From DASPKX01 sp035627835 (GTDB lineage Bacteria; Verrucomicrobiota; Verrucomicrobiia; Limisphaerales; SXQI01): 21,390 nt of DNA. The DNA lies in the NCBI GenBank assembly GCA_035627835.1, contig DASPKX010000102.1, forward strand, positions 1-21,390, written 5' to 3'. Both the position numbers and the translations under genes were made by a program. This document shows positions 14,406 through 21,390 of this stretch, in pieces; position 1 is the stretch's first letter; every line of letters begins with the position of its first letter. The notes under the pieces were generated by a model. The model did not search any database and had not been told where the DNA came from. It saw nothing but the letters and a program-made list of their open reading frames with translations.

Positions 14406-14440
14406 TTGACATCTACCGTGGTAGTATTACTGTAGTAGTA
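14406..14440 (+). promoter_or_regulatory. Promoter with BlaI-type operator dyads
   Basis: TTGACA at 14,406-14,411 is a consensus -35. A weak -10 (TACTGT, 14,428-14,433) follows at 16 bp. Overlapping dyads fill the core promoter: CTACCGTGGTAG (14,413-14,424) and TACTGTAGTA (14,428-14,437), the latter inside TTACT...AGTAA. TAC/GTA dyads of this kind are what BlaI/MecI-type repressors bind, so autoregulation of the two following genes is likely. Transcription would start only a few bases before the ATG at 14,444. Confidence 0.6.
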
Positions 14441-14443
14441 ACA

Positions 14444-14833
14444 ATGAGCGACTCCAGGGCATCTGTGCGAAAACTTGGCTCACTCCAGCTCCAGATTTTA
14501 AAGCATCTGTGGAGTCATCCAAAATCAACCGTGGCCGAGGTTCATGAGGCGCTCGCGTCATTGAATCTCGCCTTCACAACGGTTGCGACCATGCTTCGGA
14601 AGATGGAGGAGCGCGGCCTGGTGAAGCATGACACGGAGGGTCGCAAGTTCCTCTACTCAGCGGCGGTTCAAGAGCAGGCAGTGACCCGAGGGATGGCTGG
14701 CGAGTTGCTGGACAAGTTATTTGAAGGAAGCCTCGCGAACATGGTTAGCCATCTGCTGACAATGCGCGAAGTGAGCAGGACGGAGCTGGATCAAATCGAG
14801 AAGCTGGTGGCGGAAAGGAAGAAGAGAAAATGA
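14444..14833 (+). CDS. BlaI/MecI-family transcriptional repressor
   Basis: This is a 129-aa winged-helix repressor. The HTH spans about residues 10-62 (LGSLQLQILKHLWSHPKSTV, then TTVATMLRKMEERGLV as recognition helix), followed by the wing KHDTEGRKFLYSA and a C-terminal dimerisation helix region ending in a Lys-rich tail. The ATG at 14,444 is chosen because earlier in-frame starts would translate through the terminator and promoter. No Shine-Dalgarno is present; with the predicted start of transcription just upstream, the mRNA is probably leaderless. The gene overlaps the M56 protease as ATGA, the usual repressor-sensor pairing in which proteolysis of the repressor relieves repression. Confidence 0.93.
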   Translation: MSDSRASVRKLGSLQLQILKHLWSHPKSTVAEVHEALASLNLAFTTVATMLRKMEERGLVKHDTEGRKFLYSAAVQEQAVTRGMAGELLDKLFEGSLANMVSHLLTMREVSRTELDQIEKLVAERKKRK

Positions 14834-17061
14834 AACCTTCTGAGGGAATGGCTGTGTTCTGGAGCGTGGGCATTGTGGCCGCGTATGTGACATTAATTTT
14901 TGCAGTCAGCCGAGCGGCTCAGAGTTGGCTGAGACATCCACATTGGCGGCGAGCCCTTTGGCGAGCCTCGTTTCTCGCCATGCTCCTTGCGGTTGCGAGC
15001 GAACTGCTCGAGGTGCGACGTGTCGCGCAAGCGGGCTATGAGCGATGGCGCGCTGCGGAAAAAGTCGGGCCGCAGCCGGAGTCGTCGCAAACCGCTGTGC
15101 GGCCTCCTCGGCCAACCCTCCAATTCCCGGATCCCTCGGCGTTCGCAGAGCATGGGCTCCCCCTAAATGACGCTGGCGCTTCGCCGCACCCAGCCCCAGC
15201 GCCACACTTTGGAGGAGGAGCTTGGATGGCCCTCATCTGGGCAATTGGAACTTTGTTTTTCGTGATACGGGCATGCTGCTGGACAGCCGCCCTGCAGTGG
15301 CTGCTCATCAAAAACGCACGCACCATGGCGACCCACCTGAGTGCAAAAGGTGTGAAAGTCCTCGAATCCGAGCGCATTCGAACGCCTCTGGCCGGGGGTT
15401 GCTTCCGTCCATTCATTCTGCTGCCTACAAGTTTCGCGACGAAGTTTACTCCTCAAGAGCAGGCGGTGGTGCTCGCTCACGAGATGGAGCATTTGCGAGC
15501 AAAGGATCCACAATGGCTACTGCTGGTGGAACTCACCCGTGCGATGCTTTGGTGGCATCCCCTCGTCTGGGTGGCCAGGCGTCGCTTTATATCCGCAGCG
15601 GAAGAAGCTGCGGATTGGGCGAGTTGCCGCGTTCGGGGCGGTCCAGAGCTGCTGGCTGAATGCCTCGTGAAGCTCGGGCGAGAGATGGTTGGAAGTGTGG
15701 AGCGTTCCCTGCCTGCCTTCGGCGCAGGGTTTAGATCGGGCTTGGGCTCCAGAGTTGAGCGGCTACTCAGCGCTCAGAGACATCAATTGGACCCAGCCAG
15801 GGGACCTTTGCGGTTTCTGGCCTTTGTGGCGCCCTGCCTGGGGGTGGCCGCGCTTGTAACGACGGGCGCAACGCTGGCTCCCGCAGAATCAACCAGGGTT
15901 GGGCTGATAAAGACTGCCGCGAACTGGAGGTTGGCTTTCTCTGGCGACGAGCAAACTTCGACGTTCATTCAAACACCCACACAGCGCAACGCTCAACGGC
16001 CAGGAGCAACTGTGTTGGTGTCGGAAGCAGGCGCCGCCGGTGGGCCCGCTCGGACGCTCGTTGTGCCTTCGACTAATCAGCTTCGCGAGTTCGATGCGAA
16101 GAGCGTTATCCCGATCGGTAAGTCAGCGGAGGAGTATCACGACAACCCTGAATTGGCTCGGGCGGACGGGGTGAAGATGCTCGGTCCGCAACCATCTGAT
16201 TACCGTGCTAACAATCAACTGCAGCGGCAGGAAGGTGTAGTGTTGGTGGCACAAGCGAAGCCGATTTCGGAAGAGAAGAAGGCTGCGTCCCAGGGAAAAA
16301 GCTTCTATGAACTGAACCCAGAGTTGGCGCGAAGATATGGGATGGTGCCACGCGACACAGATTCTCCAACCGCCGCAGCGACTCCTCAAGCTGACCATCA
16401 AAGCTTCCTCGAAAAGAACCCGCTACTCGCGGAGCGGTATGGTTTGGCGCGCGCGAATACGAACCAAGGTGTTTCCCCGGAGGTTGCTGCTCGATATGGG
16501 CTCGACCTTGGTGGAGCTAAACCGACTTTAACTGCGCCAGAGCCTGCAGCGGCCCCACCGTCGCCTTCCCGGCATGTGACTGCGGCTTTCACGATCAGTG
16601 GGCGGGAGCTTTTCGAGGGAATTCAGAACACAATGGGCATCAAACTTCCCGCGTCCAATCCGCCGATCGGGTTGCCAATTGAGATTTTCAAGCCGCTGGA
16701 GGACGCGCGCCAGGAATTGCGTGAGTTGGAGCAGCAACAAGCGAATGGCACGGATCGGACTAAAGAAATCGCAGAGGCGCGCAAGCGCGTTCAGCAACGG
16801 GAACGGGCCTTGTCGGATGCGACGCGGCAATCGATCCCGCCGGACCAACTCGCGGAACTAGCGCAACGAAGGAATGGTGTGCTGCTCCAGTTTCTCGTTA
16901 AGCTAGGCATCTCCACCAACGCGCCCAGCGCGATATTCTACAACGATCGGACGGAGAAGCTGTTCATCCGCCTCGCGCCCGAGGATCTTTCCGCCATGAC
17001 GGAGGCTCTGAAAACATTCGGCTGGGAAGAGCCCCCGCCGGCAAACGGGTCAGCAAAATAG
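14830..17061 (+). CDS. M56 (BlaR1-type) membrane metalloprotease with repeat-bearing C-terminal region
   Basis: This is a 743-aa signalling protease. Membrane helices lie at about residues 8-28, 44-60, 131-160 and 326-350. The zinc site HEMEH is at 217-221, with EEAAD (258-262) as the probable third-ligand region; it would cleave the partner repressor. After the last helix the protein lacks the penicillin-binding domain of true BlaR1. Instead it carries five degenerate repeats around NPELARRYG (about 434-560), a Pro/Ala linker and a C-terminal domain of about 160 residues with a coiled coil (625-665, RQELRELEQQQANG). The signal sensed is therefore unlikely to be a beta-lactam. Similar BlaR1-like hybrids are common in Verrucomicrobiota and Planctomycetota. 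Confidence 0.9.
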   Translation: MKPSEGMAVFWSVGIVAAYVTLIFAVSRAAQSWLRHPHWRRALWRASFLAMLLAVASELLEVRRVAQAGYERWRAAEKVGPQPESSQTAVRPPRPTLQFPDPSAFAEHGLPLNDAGASPHPAPAPHFGGGAWMALIWAIGTLFFVIRACCWTAALQWLLIKNARTMATHLSAKGVKVLESERIRTPLAGGCFRPFILLPTSFATKFTPQEQAVVLAHEMEHLRAKDPQWLLLVELTRAMLWWHPLVWVARRRFISAAEEAADWASCRVRGGPELLAECLVKLGREMVGSVERSLPAFGAGFRSGLGSRVERLLSAQRHQLDPARGPLRFLAFVAPCLGVAALVTTGATLAPAESTRVGLIKTAANWRLAFSGDEQTSTFIQTPTQRNAQRPGATVLVSEAGAAGGPARTLVVPSTNQLREFDAKSVIPIGKSAEEYHDNPELARADGVKMLGPQPSDYRANNQLQRQEGVVLVAQAKPISEEKKAASQGKSFYELNPELARRYGMVPRDTDSPTAAATPQADHQSFLEKNPLLAERYGLARANTNQGVSPEVAARYGLDLGGAKPTLTAPEPAAAPPSPSRHVTAAFTISGRELFEGIQNTMGIKLPASNPPIGLPIEIFKPLEDARQELRELEQQQANGTDRTKEIAEARKRVQQRERALSDATRQSIPPDQLAELAQRRNGVLLQFLVKLGISTNAPSAIFYNDRTEKLFIRLAPEDLSAMTEALKTFGWEEPPPANGSAK

Positions 17062-17103
17062 CCTGTCCAAACGCCCAGGCCGTATTCATGCTCAACGGCC
17101 AGG

Positions 17104-18297
17104 ATGAGCGGGAACAAAGTTCGGCGGCATGATTTGGATTGGCTGCGGGCGCTGGTCATTCTCATCGTGTTCGTTTTTCACTGCGGCCGTTTCTTCGATA
17201 CAGATGGTTGGCATGTAAAAAATCCAACCCGTTATGAAGCCGCACAGGTTTGGACCACCTTCCTGGCCTGTTGGATGATGCCCTTGATCTTTGTCATTTC
17301 GGGGGCAAGCACCTGGTATGCGTTGAAAGGCAAAGCCATATCGAGGTTCATGAAAGATCGCGCGTTCCGCCTGCTGACTCCCTTGGTTGTGGGCATGTTC
17401 ACGCACGTGGCCGTGCAGGTTTATCTTGAGAAGAAAACTCAAGCGGGGTTTAAGGGCAGCTTCCTCGAATTTTACCCGCAATACTTTAACGGCTTTTATC
17501 CATGGACTGGAAACTTTGCGTGGATGGGATTCCACCTTTGGTATCTGGAGGCTTTATTTCTCCTGACGGCGCTCGTTCTTCCATTGCTCATCTGGCTGCA
17601 AGCCCAGCGCGGCGAGGCCCTGCTAAGAAGGCTCGACGCGGTTGCGAGCCGCCCCTGGGTTCTAGTGCTCGCTGCCGCACCAATGGCCGTTCTGTTCGCG
17701 GCTCTGAATCCGGACACTTTCATCGGGATGCGAAGCTTTGGTGGGTGGAGTCTCCTGATCTACCCTTGGTTCTTCCTTTACGGCTTCCTGCTGCCAGGGT
17801 GCCCCAAGGTTGAGGCTGCTCTGGAACGAAACTGGAAACAGATTCTGGGATTTGGCGCGGTTTGTGTTCTCGCCGTCCTTGGAATCTGGAAAGGCGTTGG
17901 GGATCCGAATTACCCGAGCGCGTATTATGGGTGGTTGCATGCGCTCTTCACCCTCGCTTCCTGGTCAATCATTCTGGGCCTTCTGGGCGTGGCAAAGGCG
18001 AAGTTAAGCTTCAACCATCGTCGCCTCTCGGCGATTAACGAAGCGGTGCTGCCTTTTTATGCGCTGCACCAAACGGTTATACTCGTGTTAGGCTATTTCA
18101 TTGTTTTTCGCCCAATGCCCGACTTCCTCAAGTTCGTGATCATCCTCCTGTTGTCGCTGGCCGGAACTCTTGTGATCTACGTTGGTTTGATTCGCCCGTT
18201 CGCCGTCATGCGCGCGCTCTTCGGAATGAACCCGGAGGCATTAAGGGTAGCGGACGCCGCGCCCGCAGATCGCCCAACCCTGCTCGTGCGAGGCTGA
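17104..18297 (+). CDS. Acyltransferase-3 family membrane protein
   Basis: This is a 397-aa integral membrane protein with about ten hydrophobic helices. The family start motif RRHDLDWLRAL (residues 7-17) contains the conserved charged/aromatic pattern and is followed by a His in the first helix (FVFHCGRFF). HLWYLEALFLL near residue 145 and the late helix with FYALHQTVILVLGYF also fit PF01757. Such enzymes O-acylate sugars or other cell-surface and glucan substrates using a cytoplasmic acyl donor; the substrate here cannot be told. It lies 42 nt after the M56 gene and 3 nt before the CPBP protease gene, so it is probably cotranscribed with the latter. Confidence 0.88.
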   Translation: MSGNKVRRHDLDWLRALVILIVFVFHCGRFFDTDGWHVKNPTRYEAAQVWTTFLACWMMPLIFVISGASTWYALKGKAISRFMKDRAFRLLTPLVVGMFTHVAVQVYLEKKTQAGFKGSFLEFYPQYFNGFYPWTGNFAWMGFHLWYLEALFLLTALVLPLLIWLQAQRGEALLRRLDAVASRPWVLVLAAAPMAVLFAALNPDTFIGMRSFGGWSLLIYPWFFLYGFLLPGCPKVEAALERNWKQILGFGAVCVLAVLGIWKGVGDPNYPSAYYGWLHALFTLASWSIILGLLGVAKAKLSFNHRRLSAINEAVLPFYALHQTVILVLGYFIVFRPMPDFLKFVIILLLSLAGTLVIYVGLIRPFAVMRALFGMNPEALRVADAAPADRPTLLVRG

Positions 18298-18300
18298 ACC

Positions 18301-19233
18301 ATGCCACGGCCAGGCGCTTTGTCGGTCGTAAGTTTCTATTTGATCGCTGTCTTTATAGGCGGGGCAGCGGTTGCGCCTCTCCTCCACAAGGCGGTCCTTG
18401 CCTTGGCCCCTCACTCCACATTAGCCCAAACGCTAGTGGGTGAACCGTTCCATCGTTACGTGGCTCGCGCGTTTATGGTGATTGCGATACTTGGCCTCTG
18501 GCCTTTATTTCGGTCGCTTGATCTGCGTTCGTTGAAGGAAGCAGGGTTGGAATGGGAGCCAGCGTCGCGCAAGCAATTGCTGCTGGGGTTGGTAATCGGC
18601 CTTGGGTCTCTAGCTCCCATCGCGTTGGGTGAGCTTATCTTTGGGATCCGCTCATGGGACTCGGAACGCACAACGTCCGCTATCCAGAGCCATCTGCTAA
18701 ATGCTGTCCTCGCTGCCATCCTGGTCGGCTTTCTTGAAGAGGTGATCTTTCGGTCCGGAATTTTCGGGGGACTGCGGAAAGGACATTCGTTCTTAATGGC
18801 CCTGGTGGTAAGCAGCGCCTTGTATGCGCTTGTGCATTTTTTCGAAAGAGCGACCGCGCCCGAAAAGATTGATTTTGCGTCTGGATTTGTCGTGTTAGGG
18901 CGAATGTGCCGAGGCTTTACCGATATCGAGGCATTCCTGCCAGCTTTCCTAAACTTGTGGCTCGCTGGGGCCGCTTTGGCCTTGGCCTATCAGAACACGG
19001 GCACCATTTGGCTGAGCGTGGGTCTGCATGGAGGATGGATCTTCTGGCTAAAGACGTTCAGTTTTTTCACGCGCTCCACGCAAGACTCCCCTGCCCCTTT
19101 TTGGGGAACAGCGAAGCTGATCGATGGCTGGGCGGCATTTATTGTTCTGTTGGTTCTGGTATTCCTCTTCTGGCGGAAGGGCGCTAACGTCCGCCCAGCA
19201 AGTGGTTCAATCCGCTCTCAAAACCTGGCTTGA
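18301..19233 (+). CDS. CPBP-family intramembrane metalloprotease
   Basis: This is a 310-aa polytopic membrane protein of the CAAX-protease/bacteriocin-processing (Abi) family. Motif 1 is FLEEVIFRSG (Glu146-Glu147, Arg151), motif 2 is YALVHFFE (His179) and motif 3 is GLHGGWIF in the second-last helix; together these form the metal site inside the membrane. Eight or so hydrophobic segments are visible. The substrate is unknown; in bacteria these proteins process peptides or act in immunity to bacteriocins. The start lies 3 nt after the acyltransferase stop. Its end overlaps the beginning of comF by about 30 nt or more, which indicates an operon. Confidence 0.92.
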   Translation: MPRPGALSVVSFYLIAVFIGGAAVAPLLHKAVLALAPHSTLAQTLVGEPFHRYVARAFMVIAILGLWPLFRSLDLRSLKEAGLEWEPASRKQLLLGLVIGLGSLAPIALGELIFGIRSWDSERTTSAIQSHLLNAVLAAILVGFLEEVIFRSGIFGGLRKGHSFLMALVVSSALYALVHFFERATAPEKIDFASGFVVLGRMCRGFTDIEAFLPAFLNLWLAGAALALAYQNTGTIWLSVGLHGGWIFWLKTFSFFTRSTQDSPAPFWGTAKLIDGWAAFIVLLVLVFLFWRKGANVRPASGSIRSQNLA

Positions 19234-19954
19234 TGCTGCCTTAGGGTTTTTCTATCCTAACGTCTGCCAGCTTTGCGGCGACAATCGAGCGACTGCAGCT
19301 GAAGGCTACGTTTGCGAAAGCTGCTGCAGCAAACCGAGCGGGTTGAAGTGGCTTGAGCCGCCGTTTTGCGCAAAATGCGGCACACCATTTGAGGGCGAGA
19401 TTGGCATTGCTTTTGAGTGCGGCAATTGCGCGGAGTTGGACCTGAAGTTCGATTATGCGCGAGCAACCGTTGAATTGACAGATCTGACCCGGGAGGTCAT
19501 TCACCGGTTTAAGTACAACCAGGCTCTTTGGTTTGAGCCGTTTTTGAAAAAGTTACTGCTAACGAAAGCTGTGCCCGAGCTGCGGGAGTCCCGATGGGAT
19601 ATGGTTGTGCCCGTGCCTTTGCACCCCGTAAAACGGCGGGAGCGGGAATTCAACCAGGCCGAGCGGATTGGCCGGTTGCTCGCGGATGCTCTTGTGGTCC
19701 CCCTGCGCTGTGACATACTTAAACGTGTTGTGCCGACGAGCACACAAACACGACTGACCCGGCGCGAACGCGCCGAGAACGTGAAAAACGCTTTTTGCTA
19801 CAAACCAAAGCTGCCCATTTCAGGGGCTCGCGTCATTCTTGTGGATGACGTTCTCACCACAGGCGCCACTTGCGGCGCCTGCGCCAAAGTTCTTAAAGAA
19901 AATGGGGCTGCCGATGTGGCGGTCTGGACAGTTGCGCGCGGTCGCTTGCTGTGA
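19202..19954 (+). CDS. comF: ComF-family phosphoribosyltransferase-like protein
   Basis: The protein is about 250 aa. The N-terminal double zinc ribbon has Cys pairs CQLCG, CESCC, CAKCG and CGNC. The C-terminal type I phosphoribosyltransferase fold carries the PRPP loop VILVDDVLTTGAT. VVPVPLHPVKRREREFNQA is the family's signature block. ComF works in the cytoplasm in DNA uptake/natural transformation in Bacillus and Haemophilus and is linked to ssDNA handling. The start is uncertain. An in-frame ATG at 19,124 would add 26 residues that merely translate the end of the CPBP gene in another frame, so the GTG at 19,202 is preferred; the usual family length supports this. No good Shine-Dalgarno decides it. 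Confidence 0.9.
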   Translation: MVQSALKTWLDAALGFFYPNVCQLCGDNRATAAEGYVCESCCSKPSGLKWLEPPFCAKCGTPFEGEIGIAFECGNCAELDLKFDYARATVELTDLTREVIHRFKYNQALWFEPFLKKLLLTKAVPELRESRWDMVVPVPLHPVKRREREFNQAERIGRLLADALVVPLRCDILKRVVPTSTQTRLTRRERAENVKNAFCYKPKLPISGARVILVDDVLTTGATCGACAKVLKENGAADVAVWTVARGRLL

Positions 19955-19967
19955 ACGCAATGATTTG

Positions 19968-20016
19968 GGGCGTTAAACCCGGATTCCACTTTATCAACGG
20001 TGCGGTTTAACCGCCC
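19968..20016. promoter_or_regulatory. Inverted repeat between comF and accD
   Basis: GGGCGTTAAAC (19,968-19,978) pairs with GTTTAACCGCCC (20,005-20,016) with one bulged base. The right arm itself overlaps a smaller palindrome, GCGGTTTAACCGC (20,003-20,015). There is no T-run, so a terminator is unlikely. It sits 20 bp before the accD start and could be an operator or leader structure for accD. Confidence 0.4.
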
Positions 20017-20036
20017 GATTGCATTCCATAGGTCAA

Positions 20037-20972
20037 ATGGGAACCACCATATTCACGAAAAAATCACTAGGACTTGAAACGGTTGAACTCGCGAGTCCAC
20101 CGACAACTCCCCCACCCAGCCCGCGCAAGCCCAAGATGGCGAGCAAATCGAAGCGGCGGGAGATTCCGGAGGGGCTCTTCAGCAAGTGCCCTAAATGCGC
20201 CAAAATCCTTTACGATAAGGAGTTGGACGAGAACCTGAAGGTTTGCATCGGTTGCGGGCACCACTTCCAGGTTGGCGCGCGGGAAAGGCTTCATTCTCTC
20301 GTGGAGACTTGTTCGTTCCAGGAAATGGACGCGGACATGACCGCGAAAGATCTACTTGGGTTCCCTTCCTATCCGCAGAAATTGGCCAGTTATCAGAAAT
20401 CGACCGGGGCTAAGGATGCGGTCATCACAGGGATTGGGAAGATCGGCCCCCATCGGGTGGGCTTGGGCGTGATGGATTTTAGTTTCCTTGGGGGATCGAT
20501 GGGTTCAGTCGTCGGTGAGAAGTTAACGCGCTTGATTGAGGCTTCCACCGATCGAGGTCTGCCCGTGATCATTCTATCAACGTCGGGCGGGGCCCGCATG
20601 TATGAGGGGATGTTCAGTCTCATGCAAATGGCGAAGACGTGCGGGGCCTTGGCTTACCACGCGCAGAATCGCTTGCCCTACATCAGCATTTTGACCAATC
20701 CAACCTATGCTGGCGTCATGGCCAGCTATGCCAGTGTGGGTGACCTGATTCTTGCGGAGCCGGGCGCGATGATCGGCTTCGCTGGTCCGCGCGTGATTAA
20801 GGACACCACCCAATCTGAGCTGCCGCCAGGCTTCCAGACTGCGGAGTTCTTGCTCGATCACGGTTTGATTGACGCGATCGTGCCCCGCATGGAGATGAAG
20901 GATCGTCTGATCGATTATCTCGACTACATGAGCGAAGGGCAGCGGCAGATGAACGCCCGCGCGGCTTCGTAG
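20037..20972 (+). CDS. accD: Acetyl-CoA carboxylase carboxyltransferase subunit beta
   Basis: This 311-aa protein, with AccA, transfers the carboxyl group from carboxybiotin to acetyl-CoA to make malonyl-CoA, the first step of fatty-acid synthesis in the cytoplasm. The N-terminal C4 zinc ribbon (CPKC 51-54, CIGC 70-73) and the crotonase-like carboxyltransferase core are intact (GGSMGSVVGEK, STSGGARMYEG, PTYAGVMASYASVGD, IGFAGPRVI). The ATG at 20,037 gives a Pro-rich extension of about 33 residues before the usual start of the family. An ATG at 20,136 (MASKSKRREIPEG) would give the canonical length, and a TTG at 20,019 is also in frame. None has a strong Shine-Dalgarno. Confidence 0.95.
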   Translation: MGTTIFTKKSLGLETVELASPPTTPPPSPRKPKMASKSKRREIPEGLFSKCPKCAKILYDKELDENLKVCIGCGHHFQVGARERLHSLVETCSFQEMDADMTAKDLLGFPSYPQKLASYQKSTGAKDAVITGIGKIGPHRVGLGVMDFSFLGGSMGSVVGEKLTRLIEASTDRGLPVIILSTSGGARMYEGMFSLMQMAKTCGALAYHAQNRLPYISILTNPTYAGVMASYASVGDLILAEPGAMIGFAGPRVIKDTTQSELPPGFQTAEFLLDHGLIDAIVPRMEMKDRLIDYLDYMSEGQRQMNARAAS

Positions 20973-20996
20973 GTCTGACATTTCGATAATTCAACT

Positions 20997-21390
20997 ATGC
21001 CTCCAAGAAAAACGACTGTTCGCGCGGAAGAAATTCCAACCAAAAGCGCAAGCAAGGGAATCAAGAAAACCAAACCTGCGGCGAAAAGCGTCGAGCTGCC
21101 CCAGAGCAGATTGGCGGGGTTCGAAGATGAAGGCGCAGCGCCAACGAAGGCCACCAAGACCGCAGCAAAACAGAAGACGCACCGCTTTTCTTTTCACGCG
21201 CCGAGCGCGCGGGATGTGTTTGTGGCTGGGAGTTTTAATGAATGGAACCCTCGCGCCACACCACTGAAGCGCACGGACGACGGAAGTTGGACTGTCGAGG
21301 TTCCTTTGAGCCGTGGATCACATGAATACCGTTTTGTCGTGGACGGTGAATGGGTTAATGACCCTTCCGTGTGCAAGACGGTCGGGAACG
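20997..21390 (+). CDS. Protein with basic N-tail and CBM48/AMPK-type glycogen-binding domain, partial
   Basis: The frame opens at the ATG at 20,997 and runs off the right edge; 131 residues are visible. Residues 1-60 are low-complexity, Lys/Ala/Thr-rich and probably disordered (TKTAAKQKTHRF). From about residue 62 an early-set beta domain begins: FSFHAPSARDVFVAGSFNEW, then PLKRTDDGSWTVEVPL, then HEYRFVVDGEWVNDP. These are the signature strands of the AMPK-beta/CBM48 glycogen-binding fold (VFVAGSFNEWNP and the Y-F-VDG-W-DP ending). It would bind alpha-glucans. What follows the domain is outside the window, so a regulatory or enzymatic role cannot be judged. Confidence 0.85.
   Translation, partial: MPPRKTTVRAEEIPTKSASKGIKKTKPAAKSVELPQSRLAGFEDEGAAPTKATKTAAKQKTHRFSFHAPSARDVFVAGSFNEWNPRATPLKRTDDGSWTVEVPLSRGSHEYRFVVDGEWVNDPSVCKTVGN

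Noticed and set aside
14348..14443. Upstream start for the BlaI-type gene
   Set aside because: It would translate through the terminator hairpin and core promoter; the family begins at the ATG at 14,444.
1..21390. CRISPR array, tRNA or rRNA genes, insertion sequence
   Set aside because: No spaced direct repeats of CRISPR length, no cloverleaf-like segment, no rRNA-like conserved stretch and no transposase were seen on either strand.

Overview
The window reads as a chromosomal segment of a Verrucomicrobiota bacterium, most likely of the Pedosphaera/Limisphaerales type, with an inovirus-like (filamentous phage) prophage at its left end. The host assignment rests on three things: a paired DUF1552 protein and DUF1587/1592/1588/1585-type cytochrome protein, a large secreted protein ending in the VSWP...FFRL-type C-terminal module common in that group, and a BlaI/M56 pair. 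This is family knowledge applied by eye; no database search was run.

Positions 1 to about 3,810 (all minus strand) form a very compact phage-like block. In transcription order it holds: a basic 200-aa protein; a 106-aa protein that may be the ssDNA-binding protein; a 76-aa helix-turn-helix protein; a 48-aa Cys protein; a 76-aa Cys/zinc-type protein; an 88-aa helical protein; a possible 87-aa TTG-start ORF; an HUH rolling-circle replication initiator (229 aa); a hairpin-rich intergenic region; a pVIII-like major coat protein (69 aa); a rho-independent terminator; an 88-aa membrane protein that looks like a second copy of the coat protein with an added tail; and the start of a secreted protein that runs off the left edge. 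Several neighbours are joined by ATGA overlaps or 2-3 nt gaps. The assembly ATPase (Zot/pI) expected in such phages would have to lie beyond position 1.

Positions 3,888-6,930 (minus) are lepA-lepB: elongation factor 4 and signal peptidase I, the latter with an unusual N-terminal coiled-coil extension. Positions 7,191-11,051 (minus) are a two-gene operon: a multidomain secreted cytochrome-type protein followed by a Tat-exported DUF1552 protein. The 460-nt gap up to 11,511 holds a run of 10-bp tandem repeats and a 14-bp perfect palindrome.

Positions 11,512-21,390 (plus) hold a 948-aa secreted protein closed by a strong terminator; a BlaI-type repressor with an apparently leaderless promoter packed with dyads, overlapping an M56 (BlaR1-type) membrane metalloprotease with degenerate NPELARRYG repeats; an acyltransferase-3 membrane protein, a CPBP protease and ComF in a tight row; accD; and the beginning of a protein with a basic tail and a CBM48/AMPK-type glycogen-binding domain. 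No tRNA, rRNA, CRISPR array or insertion sequence was recognised.
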